A stretch of 64,000 nt of DNA from G963665975 sp963665975 (GTDB lineage: Bacteria > Bacteroidota > Rhodothermia > Rhodothermales > Bin80): the NCBI GenBank assembly GCA_963665975.1, contig OY762508.1:3658001-3722000 (forward strand), written 5' to 3'. The notes below the pieces were generated by a model. The model searched no databases. It was not told the DNA's origin and worked only from the letters and a program-made list of their open reading frames with translations. The translations under genes were made by a program, and so were the position numbers. Positions 33,924 through 42,876 of the stretch are shown here, piece after piece. Every line of letters begins with the position of its first letter. Within the stretch, counting starts at the first letter, position 1.

Positions 33924-34702
33924 ATGAAACGCTACAGGATCCGCTCATCGATGTGCGCGCGCTGGGCAAGACCTTCGGCAGTGTGATCGCGCTACAGGAT
34001 ATTTCGATGCGTGTGTCGAAGGGTGAAGTAATGGCGCTCCTGGGCGACAACGGAGCCGGCAAATCAACGCTTATCAAGTGCCTGTCCGGGGTGTACACGC
34101 CGGACCAGGGACAGATCTTCATGAATGGCCATCCCGTCACCTTTGCAAACCCAAGAGAAGCCATGGCCCATGGGATTGCTACCGTCTATCAGGACCTGGC
34201 GATGATTCCACTCTTGAGCATTGCGCGCAACTTCTTTTTGGGCGCAGAGCCCACTACGGGATGGGGACCCTTTCGGCGATTCGACCAGCGAGAAGCGGAC
34301 CGCGTGGCGCGCGCAGAACTTGCCCGGATGGGCATCGATATTCGCGCGACCACGCAGGCGGTGGGTACGCTGTCCGGCGGCGAGCGCCAATCGCTGGCAA
34401 TCGCCCGCGCCGTACATTTTGGAGCGCGCCTCCTGATCCTGGACGAGCCTACCTCTGCACTCGGCGTAAAGGAGGTTGCCATCGTATTACGCTATATTGA
34501 GAGCGCGCGAGACAGAGGAGTAGGTGTTATCTTCATCACCCACAATGTGCGCCACGCCTATCCCATCTCCAACGCTTTCACCATCCTTAACCGCGGCCGG
34601 TGCTACGGCACCTTCCAGAAGGAGGATATAACGCGCGATGAAGTAACGGAAATGATGGCAGGCAATGAACCGCGAACGCGCGCCGCGCAGGCACTGGAAT
34701 GA
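33920..34702 (+). CDS. Sugar ABC transporter ATP-binding protein, single-domain
   Basis: A 260-residue ATPase. Walker A is GDNGAGKST, Q loop VYQDLAMIPLLS, signature LSGGERQ, Walker B LLILDEPTSALG and switch FITHN. RbsA/MglA-type sugar ATPases usually carry two ATPase domains in about 500 residues. This one has only one, as in the FrcA/inositol-type importers, and presumably works as a homodimer. Its ends overlap both neighbours by four bases. Confidence 0.93.
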   Translation: MNETLQDPLIDVRALGKTFGSVIALQDISMRVSKGEVMALLGDNGAGKSTLIKCLSGVYTPDQGQIFMNGHPVTFANPREAMAHGIATVYQDLAMIPLLSIARNFFLGAEPTTGWGPFRRFDQREADRVARAELARMGIDIRATTQAVGTLSGGERQSLAIARAVHFGARLLILDEPTSALGVKEVAIVLRYIESARDRGVGVIFITHNVRHAYPISNAFTILNRGRCYGTFQKEDITRDEVTEMMAGNEPRTRAAQALE

Positions 34703-36171
34703 GTACGCTACTATCGAACTTCATTGGAGGAAAGTGGCGTCTGGCACCCGCTCGTGAGGCCAAAGGCGTCGAGAATCCGGCCACGGGAGAGATAATCGCC
34801 CATGTGCCGATGTCGGGAGGCGACGAGGTCGACGCAGCTGCCCAGGCGGCCGCACGGGTATTCCCGGTCTGGCGACGTACACCGGCGACCGACCGAACGC
34901 AATACCTGTTCGCCTACAAGCGGCTCCTGGAGGAGAACATCGAAGCTCTGGCCCGCATCATCACCGAGGAGTGCGGCAAGACGCTCGCGGAAAGTCGTGG
35001 GGAACTCAGGCGGGGCATTGAGAATGTCGAAGTAGCCTGCGGGATTCCCAGTCTAATGCAGGGATACAACAACGAGGATATTGCCCGCGGCATCGATGAG
35101 CACATGATCCGGCAGCCGCTCGGCGTGGTGGCGGCCATTACACCGTTCAATTTTCCGGGGATGATTCCGTTGTGGTTTATGCCCTACGCGGTCGCCACCG
35201 GTAACTGCTTTCTTCTTAAGCCAAGCGAGAAGGTCCCCCGAACAAGCCAGAGGCTCGTAGAATTACTCCATGAAACGGGTCTCCCGGCAGGTGTTGTACA
35301 GTTGATCCATGGAGGAAAGACCGCAGTTGACGCCATCCTCGAGCATAAGATTGTGCGTGCCGTAAGCTTTGTCGGCTCTACGCCGGTTGCGCGGTACGTA
35401 TACGCACAGGCCGCCGCGAACGGCAAGCGCGCACAGTGCCAGGGAGGTGCCAAGAATACCGTGGTGATTCTGCCCGATGCGGCGATGGACATGACAACGC
35501 GGATCGTGGCGGACTCGGCATTCGGCTGCGCAGGACAGCGCTGTCTGGCAAATTCGCTGGCGGTGACCGTCGGAGAAGCCCGCGAGCCGTTCACCGAAGC
35601 CATGGCGGAGGCGGCTCGAACCCGCAAGGTGGGTAGTGGTCTGGAGGTAGGAGTCCAGATGGGGCCGGTTATCACGGCCGAGAGCAAAGTCCGCATCCAA
35701 GGCATTATAGGTACAGCTCTGGATGAAGGGGCACGCACCATCGTGGATGGACGCCATGGCGCCGTTGATGCCTTCGAGAACGGAAACTGGGTATTTCCAA
35801 CGCTCCTGGATGGCGTGGAGCCGGACGGGACACTTGCACGGACGGAAGTCTTCGGCCCTGTGTTCGGTCTGTTGCACGTCGACAGTCTTGCGGAAGCAAT
35901 TGCGTTCATTAATGGCAAGACCTACGGCAACATGGCTTGTCTGTTTACGCGTAGTGGCGCTGCCGCGCGCCAGTTCAGGCACGAAGTGGAAGCGGGTAAT
36001 GTCGGCATCAATCTTGGTGTGGCAGCCCCGATGGCCTTTTTCCCCTTCAGCGGATGGAAGGACAGTTTTTTTGGCACGCTACACGCTCAGGGAAGGCATG
36101 CTGTGGAGTTCTATACGCGGACGAAGGTTGTTGTGGAACGGTGGCCAGACGAGTGGAGCAGGGTATTTTAG
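34699..36171 (+). CDS. iolA: Methylmalonate-semialdehyde dehydrogenase (CoA-acylating)
   Basis: Aldehyde dehydrogenase of 490 residues that turns malonate semialdehyde, the last inositol-pathway intermediate, into acetyl-CoA and CO2. It also serves valine and beta-alanine breakdown in other bacteria. The IolA/MmsA signatures are present: NFIGGKW at the start, ITPFNFPGMIPLWFMPYA, QGGAKNTVVILPDA, the catalytic Cys282 in FGCAGQRCLA, NVGINLGVAAPMAFFPFSGWKDSFFG. It is coupled to the ABC ATPase gene by a 4-base overlap, which ties it to the inositol pathway. Confidence 0.95.
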   Translation: MSTLLSNFIGGKWRLAPAREAKGVENPATGEIIAHVPMSGGDEVDAAAQAAARVFPVWRRTPATDRTQYLFAYKRLLEENIEALARIITEECGKTLAESRGELRRGIENVEVACGIPSLMQGYNNEDIARGIDEHMIRQPLGVVAAITPFNFPGMIPLWFMPYAVATGNCFLLKPSEKVPRTSQRLVELLHETGLPAGVVQLIHGGKTAVDAILEHKIVRAVSFVGSTPVARYVYAQAAANGKRAQCQGGAKNTVVILPDAAMDMTTRIVADSAFGCAGQRCLANSLAVTVGEAREPFTEAMAEAARTRKVGSGLEVGVQMGPVITAESKVRIQGIIGTALDEGARTIVDGRHGAVDAFENGNWVFPTLLDGVEPDGTLARTEVFGPVFGLLHVDSLAEAIAFINGKTYGNMACLFTRSGAAARQFRHEVEAGNVGINLGVAAPMAFFPFSGWKDSFFGTLHAQGRHAVEFYTRTKVVVERWPDEWSRVF

Positions 36172-36192
36172 GTTGTAACCGGGACAGTCGGC

Positions 36193-39100
36193 ATGAGGCA
36201 GCCCATTCGTTTGATCGTACTCGCTGGCCTGTTGGTGCTGGGTTCGCACTCCGCGGGTGCACAGGAGGTGTATGACGAAGCGTTGTTTTCCGGGCTTCAG
36301 TTTCGCATGGTTGGCCCGACACGGGGAGGCCGGGTAACCACCGTTGCTGGTCATCGAGATACGCCCCGCACATTCTACATGGGAGCCACCGGGGGTGGTG
36401 TCTGGAAGACGACCGACTATGGCATGTCATGGAAGAATATCTCGGACGGCTACTTCCAAACAGCGTCCATTGGATCCATTGACGTCGCGGACAGCGATGC
36501 GCGCATTGTGTATGTGGGCACGGGGTCTGATGGAATTCGCAGCAATGTGATCATCGGACGGGGGATCTATAAATCCACCGACGGTGGAGACACCTGGTCA
36601 TTTCTTGGTCTTCGGGAAACCGGACAGATCGGCGCCGTGGTGGTGCATCCGACCAATCCTGAGATCGTGTATGTGGCCGCGCTTGGCAATCCGTTTGGAC
36701 CGAATCCCGAGCGAGGAGTGTACCGAACAGTGGACGGTGGCGTGACCTGGGAGCAAATCCTTTTCGTCTCCGAATACACAGGCGCCATAGACCTGGAGCT
36801 GAATCCGGCCAATCCGGAGGAAATCTATGCGGCGCTCTGGCGCGCGGAGCGCAAGCCGTGGACAATTATAAGCGGCGACGACACGGAAGACGGCATTTAT
36901 ATTTCTACCAATGGGGGCAACAACTGGGTAAAAAGTGAGCGCGGCCTGCCACAAGGCCTCATTGGCAAGATTGATCTTGCGGTGTCGCCGGATGATCCCA
37001 GTCGCGTATATGCACTTGTGGAAACCCGTCCCGAAGAAGAAGGGCTGTACCGATCCAACGACCGAGGAGCATCGTGGCGCTTGGTGAACAACGCCCGCAG
37101 CCTCATGACGCGCCCGTTCTATTACACGAATGTGGATGCTGATCCAACCAATGCCGACATCATTTGGGTTAACAACCTGGGACTCCACCGTTCCGAGAAT
37201 GCTGGAGTGGAATTTCGGCGTGTGTCCACGCCCCATGGCGACAACCATGACATCTGGATCAACCCGGACACGCCATCTATTATGATTCAGTCGAATGACG
37301 GTGGCGCGAACGTAACGCTGGATGGCGGCCTTACGTGGACTACGCAGCGTAATCAGCCGACCGCCGAACTGTATCAGATCGATGTGGACGACAGATTTCC
37401 GTACTGGGTCTACGCCGGACAGCAGGACAATACAACGATCGCTGTGCCAAGCCTCCCACCCGACTCCAGGCCGGGAGGACCGCAGGCGTATTGGGAATCC
37501 ATCGGTGGCTGCGAAACTGGCCCGGCCGTGCCTCGTCCTGGCGATGCGAACATCGTGTACAGTAACTGCAAGGGCACTTTCCGACGATACAACCGCTCCA
37601 CTGGACAACAGCAGCACTATTACGTAGGAGGCGTATTTCTTTACGGCGTCGACCCGAGCACGCTACCGTACCGGTTTCAGCGGGTTGTGCCTATTGAGGT
37701 GTCCCCACATAACGCCGACGTAATCTATCACGGATCCCAGTATGTGCATCGCACCACGAATGAAGGCCGGACATGGGAGATCATTAGTTCCGATCTAACC
37801 GCTTTCCGTCCGGAGCGACAGATGGTCTCCGGTGGGCCGATCACCCGTGACATTACGGGTGAGGAGCACTACAGTACCCTCTACGTTATCGAAGTATCAC
37901 CGCTGGATAGCACTGTCATTTGGACAGGGGCCAATGATGGGCCGGTCCATGTGACGCGTGATGGCGGAGCTGTCTGGCAAGACGTAACACCGGCGGACAT
38001 GCCACCGGAAGGGCGGATCCAGACTATTGACCCGTCGCCACACGTAGCAGGCAAGGCCTATGTAACGGGGTACCGCTATTTGTTGGGAGACTTTCGTCCA
38101 TACATTTATCGCACCACCGATTATGGGCGCACATGGACGCGGATAACAAACGGTATCCCTGATGACACTCCTGCCCGCGTGGTACGCGAAGATCCGGATC
38201 GTGAAGGATTGCTGTATGCAGGTACTGAATTTGGCCTGTACGTGTCCTTTGATGACGGTGGACATTGGCAATCTTTTCAGCAGGGACTTCCCGTAGTTCC
38301 GATCACTGATATCAAGGTGCACCGGCAGGATTTAGTGGCTTCCACAATGGGGCGGTCATTCTGGATTCTCGATAACGTGACGCCGCTGCACACGCTTGAT
38401 GCGACGACCGCTTCCGCGGAGAGATTCTTGTTTACGCCGCGTGATGCCTGGCGCATGCGCTACAGCACAAGTGGCGGCATGCACGTCGAGTATTTACCGC
38501 CGGGAGCGGTGATTGACTATTACTTTGAAAGCGACCAGGAATCCTCGGTCACGCTCGATATTCTTGATGCAGCGGGCTCAGCCATTCGCACTTTTGCGGC
38601 GGACGTGCCAGAACCCGGTGCATCAGAAACGCAGGGTATGCGCGCTCCTCCGGAAAGAAGGAGGTCATTTGATCTCGCCGCGCGCAGCGGGGGGCACCGG
38701 TTTGTCTGGAATCTACGGCATGAAGGGCCGCTTGATGATGCCGACGGGAGGCGCCGCAGGGGCCCAATGGTGCCGCCGGGCGACTATCAGGTTCGGCTGA
38801 CATCCGGATCGTGGAGCGAGACTCGTCCGTTGCGCGTACGCATAGATCCGCGCGTTGCGGCGGATGGGGTCACGATTGCAGACCTGGAGGCCCAGCGCGC
38901 GTTTAACCTGGAAGTGGCGGATCAAATGGACAAGGCCTGGCTCGCCATAGCGAAGATCGATTCGGCGCTCGGCGAACCCGGAAATGCCAACGAGATGCTG
39001 TCGAAAATACGCGCATTGCTCGTAACCGATGACAGTGACAGCTATCCCGAACCAATGCTGATTGACCAGTTCGGCTATCTCTACGGGTTTACCACACAGG

Positions 39101-39207
39101 GTGACCATAGGCCGGGACGGGACGCATACCAGCGTCTGGAGACGCTTCGTGGCCAACTGAGCGAACATCTTTTGACGCTACACACACTCCTGAAGGGAGA
39201 TCAATGA
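36193..39207 (+). CDS. Exported VPS10/BNR-repeat beta-propeller protein
   Basis: A 1004-residue protein with signal peptide (cleavage near SAGAQEV, residue 24). Two propellers of BNR/Asp-box repeats follow (GVWKTTDYGMSWKNI, GIYKSTDGGDTWSFLG, GVYRTVDGGVTWEQI, GLYRSNDRGASWRLV, PYIYRTTDYGRTWTRI and others). The C-terminal 200 residues contain an Ig-like FRLYD-type region and a helical end. This is the sortilin-like family common in Bacteroidota exoproteomes. No glycosidase active site is evident and its role is unknown. It stands in the middle of the inositol operon, 21 bases after iolA and 17 before iolE, so it is probably co-transcribed. Confidence 0.88.
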   Translation: MRQPIRLIVLAGLLVLGSHSAGAQEVYDEALFSGLQFRMVGPTRGGRVTTVAGHRDTPRTFYMGATGGGVWKTTDYGMSWKNISDGYFQTASIGSIDVADSDARIVYVGTGSDGIRSNVIIGRGIYKSTDGGDTWSFLGLRETGQIGAVVVHPTNPEIVYVAALGNPFGPNPERGVYRTVDGGVTWEQILFVSEYTGAIDLELNPANPEEIYAALWRAERKPWTIISGDDTEDGIYISTNGGNNWVKSERGLPQGLIGKIDLAVSPDDPSRVYALVETRPEEEGLYRSNDRGASWRLVNNARSLMTRPFYYTNVDADPTNADIIWVNNLGLHRSENAGVEFRRVSTPHGDNHDIWINPDTPSIMIQSNDGGANVTLDGGLTWTTQRNQPTAELYQIDVDDRFPYWVYAGQQDNTTIAVPSLPPDSRPGGPQAYWESIGGCETGPAVPRPGDANIVYSNCKGTFRRYNRSTGQQQHYYVGGVFLYGVDPSTLPYRFQRVVPIEVSPHNADVIYHGSQYVHRTTNEGRTWEIISSDLTAFRPERQMVSGGPITRDITGEEHYSTLYVIEVSPLDSTVIWTGANDGPVHVTRDGGAVWQDVTPADMPPEGRIQTIDPSPHVAGKAYVTGYRYLLGDFRPYIYRTTDYGRTWTRITNGIPDDTPARVVREDPDREGLLYAGTEFGLYVSFDDGGHWQSFQQGLPVVPITDIKVHRQDLVASTMGRSFWILDNVTPLHTLDATTASAERFLFTPRDAWRMRYSTSGGMHVEYLPPGAVIDYYFESDQESSVTLDILDAAGSAIRTFAADVPEPGASETQGMRAPPERRRSFDLAARSGGHRFVWNLRHEGPLDDADGRRRRGPMVPPGDYQVRLTSGSWSETRPLRVRIDPRVAADGVTIADLEAQRAFNLEVADQMDKAWLAIAKIDSALGEPGNANEMLSKIRALLVTDDSDSYPEPMLIDQFGYLYGFTTQGDHRPGRDAYQRLETLRGQLSEHLLTLHTLLKGDQ

Positions 39208-39224
39208 TCTAACATGCGGCGCTG

Positions 39225-40175
39225 ATGGGCGCCCCTGGATTGTACAGTAGCATGCCAACGTTGCAGCTTGCCAACGCGCCATGTTCCTGGGGTACGTTGG
39301 AATTTGAAGGGCTTGGGGGAGAGCAGATCGAATTTCGGCGAATGCTGGATGAATTGGTCGAAGCAGGATATGTTGGTACGGAATTGGGTGGCTGGGGTTA
39401 TATGCCCACCGAGCCGGCAGTACTGCAGGCCGAGCTCGACGTGCGCAATCTGTCCATGCGAGGCGGCTTTGTGCCGGTAGCGTTACGCGACCCTGACGCG
39501 CATGAAGAGGGTCTGATGCGTAGTGTCCGCACAGCGCGCCTGCTAGCAGCCGTTGCCTCGAAGGGGGATCCACCATTTCTGGTGTTGTCGGATGAAAACG
39601 GAGCGGATGCCACCAGGCGTCGCCATGCGGGGCGCATAACGGACGCGATGGGGCTGTCACCAGAGGCATGGCGGGTGGTCACCAACGGGGCAGACCGTAT
39701 TGCCCGCGCTGTCCTGGAGGAAACGGGACTTCGCACGGTGTTTCATCATCACTGCGCTGGTTTCGTAGAGACGCCCGACGAAATCGCCATCTTCCTGTCT
39801 CTTACGGATCCCGACACGGTAGGGCTGGTATTTGATACCGGCCACTATGCGTACGGCGCAGGAGGCTGCGGTGAAGTGGGTGCTGGCATTGATCGCTTCG
39901 CGGATCGTATCTGGTATGTGCACTTCAAGGACTGTGAGCCGGAGGTCGCCGCCCGCGCCCGTGAAAGCGGGTTGGACTATTTTGAAGCAGTGGGACGCGG
40001 TGTATTTTGCGAACTTGGCCGCGGCTGCGTGGATTTTGACGCCGTGCTGCAACGCCTGCAGGGTTGTGGATATAAAGGCTGGATCGTGGTGGAACAGGAC
40101 GTACTGCCGGGAATGGGAGCACCCAGGGATAGTGCTGAACGGAACCGCGCCTATCTGCGCACGCTCGGTTTGTGA
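39225..40175 (+). CDS. iolE: Inosose dehydratase-like sugar isomerase/epimerase
   Basis: A 316-residue xylose-isomerase-like TIM barrel protein matching IolE, which dehydrates 2-keto-myo-inositol to the diketone used by IolD. Family cues are NAPCSWGTLEFEG, YVGTELGGWGYMP, FHHHCAGFVETPDEI, FDTGHYAYG, IWYVHFKDCEPEV and WIVVEQDVLP, giving the expected Glu, Asp, His and Glu metal ligands. Met10 (39252, MPTLQLANAPCSW) is an equally good start. The order before iolG supports the call. Confidence 0.9.
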   Translation: MGAPGLYSSMPTLQLANAPCSWGTLEFEGLGGEQIEFRRMLDELVEAGYVGTELGGWGYMPTEPAVLQAELDVRNLSMRGGFVPVALRDPDAHEEGLMRSVRTARLLAAVASKGDPPFLVLSDENGADATRRRHAGRITDAMGLSPEAWRVVTNGADRIARAVLEETGLRTVFHHHCAGFVETPDEIAIFLSLTDPDTVGLVFDTGHYAYGAGGCGEVGAGIDRFADRIWYVHFKDCEPEVAARARESGLDYFEAVGRGVFCELGRGCVDFDAVLQRLQGCGYKGWIVVEQDVLPGMGAPRDSAERNRAYLRTLGL

Positions 40176-40206
40176 CACCAGGAATTGGTTATAACCCGTA
40201 GCAGGC

Positions 40207-41247
40207 ATGCCGGAAAAACTTCGCATTGGACTCATCGGAGCCGGTCGTATCGGACGGATGCACGCCGAACATATTGCGTTCCGCGTGCCGAAGGCAGAAC
40301 TCGCCATTGTTGCGGATGTGCGCCGCACCAGTGCTGAGGCGTGTGCGAAGGCCTTTGGGGTTTCGGCTGTCGCCGACGACTATCGGATGCTCCTGGAGCG
40401 ACCAGAAATAGACGCCGTGGTCATCTGCAGTCCCAGTCCTACACACATGGAAATCATTGAGGCTGCTGCCGCGGCCGGCAAGCACATCTTCTGTGAAAAG
40501 CCGCTCGATCTTGATCTCCACCGGATAGACCGTGCCGTAGCGGCTGTGGATTCGGGAGGTGTCCTGCTGCAGGTGGGATTCAACCGGCGCTTTGACCCAA
40601 GCTTTCAGCGATTACGAGAAGCCGTTCTGGAGGGAGAAATCGGAGAGCCTCACTTGCTGCATCTTGTCAGCAGGGATCCGAGTCCTCCTCCCACCGAATT
40701 TCTGCGGTCCTCAGGTGGATTGTTTCTGGACATGACGATCCACGATTTCGACATGGCGTGTTTCTTGCTCGGTCCTGCCATCGAATCTGTCTATGCCACC
40801 GCACGCGTGCTCGTCGATCCTGCGATTGGAGAGGCCGGAGATGTGGATACCGCGGTAGTTGTCCTCCATTACGCGTCTGGAGCAATTGGGACAATTGACA
40901 ACAGCCGACAGGCCACGTACGGGTATGATCAGCGCGCGGAAGTCTTTGGCAGCAAGGGGAGCATCCGGATGCAAAATGCATATCCTAACACGGCATGGAT
41001 CAGTAGCGCCGACCATGTGCGCCGCGATCCACCGCATCATTTCTTCCTGGAGCGCTACCGCGAAGCATACGTCCAGGAATTGCGGGCATTTGCAAGTGCT
41101 GTGTTGGAGGGTGGTCCGTCTCCCATGTCAGGTCGAGAAGCACGCATGCCGGTCGTCATCGGGCTGGCTGCTCAGCGAAGCAGCGAGGAGAATCGGCCCG
41201 TCCGGCTCGACGAAGTCGATGGAAGCCGGCGCCAAAACTGTTCCTGA
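40207..41247 (+). CDS. iolG: Inositol 2-dehydrogenase
   Basis: Gfo/Idh/MocA oxidoreductase of 346 residues that oxidises myo-inositol to 2-keto-myo-inositol with NAD. The dinucleotide motif is GLIGAGRIGRMHAEHI, and the family catalytic Lys is in EKPLDLDL (CEKPL). GLFLDMTIHDFDMACFLLG has the catalytic Asp and His of inositol dehydrogenases. The C-terminal sheet contains GTIDNSRQATYGYDQRAEVFGSKG, also IolG-like. A second Gfo/Idh/MocA gene on the opposite strand at 50058 lacks this cluster context. Confidence 0.93.
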   Translation: MPEKLRIGLIGAGRIGRMHAEHIAFRVPKAELAIVADVRRTSAEACAKAFGVSAVADDYRMLLERPEIDAVVICSPSPTHMEIIEAAAAAGKHIFCEKPLDLDLHRIDRAVAAVDSGGVLLQVGFNRRFDPSFQRLREAVLEGEIGEPHLLHLVSRDPSPPPTEFLRSSGGLFLDMTIHDFDMACFLLGPAIESVYATARVLVDPAIGEAGDVDTAVVVLHYASGAIGTIDNSRQATYGYDQRAEVFGSKGSIRMQNAYPNTAWISSADHVRRDPPHHFFLERYREAYVQELRAFASAVLEGGPSPMSGREARMPVVIGLAAQRSSEENRPVRLDEVDGSRRQNCS

Positions 41248-41276
41248 ACCTGCAGCACCATCTGCCAAGGCTTCCA

Positions 41277-42359
41277 ATGCCTAGTTCCTGCACGCCGCCC
41301 GACATTGAGGCGCTACTTGGCTCCGAGGTGGAGTTCTTGCTCGGCCACACGTGCCGAACGATTCCGCGGGAGCAGTTATACATCCCTGGTCCGGGTGTAG
41401 TAGACCTGCTTTGGGGTGCGAGCGACCGCAATCCGCGCGTACTTTCCTCGTTACGCCGGCTCTTTGGGTATGGGCGTCTGGGAGGGACGGGCTACCTGTC
41501 TCTACTGCCTGTCGATCACGGTATCGCGCACCAGGCAGGAATGGTGTTTGCCGCTAACCCAGCCTATCTGGATCCTGCCGCTGTTCTGCGCCTGGGGATG
41601 GAAGGAGGATGCAGTGGGATTGTTACGACGTACGGCATGCTGGGCGCGGTGGCACGATCGGCAGCCCATAGAATGCCGCTTGTACTGAAGATCAACCACG
41701 ACGAACAGTTCGCCTATCCGCCTCGGTATGACAACATTCGATTCGCACGTGTCGGTGAGGCATGGCGCATGGGCTGCGCCGGCATAGCCGCGACCGTGTA
41801 TTTTGGAGGCCCTGGCTCCCGGCGGCAACTGGTCGAGGTTTCCGAGGCGTTTGCAGAGGCACATTCCCTGGGAATGGCCACAATCCTGTTTTGCTATCTG
41901 CACCCGGTCGCGTTCAATCGAGGAGGCGAGGATCTTGTGTTTGCAGCAGATCTCACTGCACAGGCTAACCATCTGGGTGTTACCATCGAGGCGGATCTCA
42001 TTAAGCAGAAGCAGCCCCTGCGTACGGGCGGATATCGTGCGCTTCGAAGAGTAGATCCCGGATACGGTAAGGTGGACGAACGCATGTACACCAAACTGTC
42101 AACGGAGCATCCCATCGACTTTACGCGGTATCAGGTGGCGAATGGCTATCTGGGACGTAGCGGCCTGATACACTCCGGGGGCGCCTCCGGAAAGGACGAC
42201 CTCCGCCAGGCCATTCGGGCGGCGGTCATAAACAAGCGGGGAGGAGGGATGGGCATGCTTGCGGGTCGCAAGGCGTTTCAGGTACCCGTTGATCGCGGCA
42301 TCGCCCTCTTGCACAGTATTCAGGATGTATACCTGAATACTGCCGTTACTGTCGCGTAA
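41277..42359 (+). CDS. fbaB: Class I fructose-bisphosphate aldolase (FbaB/DhnA type)
   Basis: A 360-residue protein that follows E. coli FbaB along its length: LLGHTCRTIPREQLYIPGP, LGGTGYLSLLPVDHGIAHQAG, FAANPAYLDP, VLKINHDEQFAYP, ATVYFGGPGSRRQ and the Schiff-base Lys in EADLIKQKQP, ending INKRGGGMGMLAGRKAF and IQDVYLNTAVTVA. Standard inositol clusters use a class II aldolase, IolJ, to split 6-phospho-5-dehydro-2-deoxygluconate. This class I enzyme is the only aldolase in the cluster and likely fills that role, by inference. The 3' end contains a perfect inverted repeat. Confidence 0.92.
   Translation: MPSSCTPPDIEALLGSEVEFLLGHTCRTIPREQLYIPGPGVVDLLWGASDRNPRVLSSLRRLFGYGRLGGTGYLSLLPVDHGIAHQAGMVFAANPAYLDPAAVLRLGMEGGCSGIVTTYGMLGAVARSAAHRMPLVLKINHDEQFAYPPRYDNIRFARVGEAWRMGCAGIAATVYFGGPGSRRQLVEVSEAFAEAHSLGMATILFCYLHPVAFNRGGEDLVFAADLTAQANHLGVTIEADLIKQKQPLRTGGYRALRRVDPGYGKVDERMYTKLSTEHPIDFTRYQVANGYLGRSGLIHSGGASGKDDLRQAIRAAVINKRGGGMGMLAGRKAFQVPVDRGIALLHSIQDVYLNTAVTVA
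42314..42342. terminator. Perfect 11-bp inverted repeat inside the fbaB 3' end
   Basis: CAGTATTCAGG, a seven-base loop and CCTGAATACTG pair perfectly, 14 bases before the fbaB stop codon. Because it lies at the meeting point of two convergent operons (7-base gap), a role in ending or stabilising both transcripts is plausible. It has no T run, so intrinsic termination is doubtful. Confidence 0.45.
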
Positions 42360-42366
42360 GGATTGC

Positions 42367-42840
42367 CTACTTCCAGGCTTCAATCATCCCTACGACATCC
42401 ATCAATAAATCGTTTGGAACAGGCACTGTCAGGTGGTACTGGGCAATTTTCCAAACGCCGCCCTCCAACACGAGAACCCCGCTGCCGCGTGTATCTCCGA
42501 AGCGTTCGTTGACGAGAATTTCGTCAAACCATGCGGTCTTGCCGTCCGTGGACAAGTACGGGTGACGCGTTTTGGGGACGTAGGTCCACCCGCGACCTTC
42601 ATTGAACGCCGGCATGGCGTAATCCCGGAATTCCGTTACCGTCCACCGCTCGGTGATATCCGTCCCGAGAAAAATTGCATCTTCGGCAAAATGACCGAAA
42701 TAGCGCTCGGCATCGGCTTCAGAGGCGGCCCTGTGAAAATCGTCCAATACTTCCATTGCCGCCGACAACGTTTCGTCCTGGGCGGAAGCAGTGGCGGTAA
42801 CAAGGGCAAACAAGAAGAGTAGCAGAATCCGCAGAGACAT
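42367..42840 (-). CDS. Exported SnoaL/NTF2-like protein
   Basis: A 157-residue protein with a signal peptide (cleavage near TASAQDE, residue 21) and an NTF2-like fold of the DUF4440/SnoaL type. The N-terminal helix is MEVLDDFHRAASEADAERYF, followed by HFAEDAIFLGTDITERWT and a C-terminal sheet ending GVWKIAQYHLTVPVPNDL. Such proteins are common small-molecule binders or ketosteroid-isomerase-like enzymes, and the substrate is unknown. It is the last gene of the minus-strand cluster. Confidence 0.83.
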   Translation of the reverse strand: MSLRILLLFLFALVTATASAQDETLSAAMEVLDDFHRAASEADAERYFGHFAEDAIFLGTDITERWTVTEFRDYAMPAFNEGRGWTYVPKTRHPYLSTDGKTAWFDEILVNERFGDTRGSGVLVLEGGVWKIAQYHLTVPVPNDLLMDVVGMIEAWK

Positions 42841-42876
42841 GGAAACGGGTTGTATGCTGGTGTTAGGTGGACTCGC

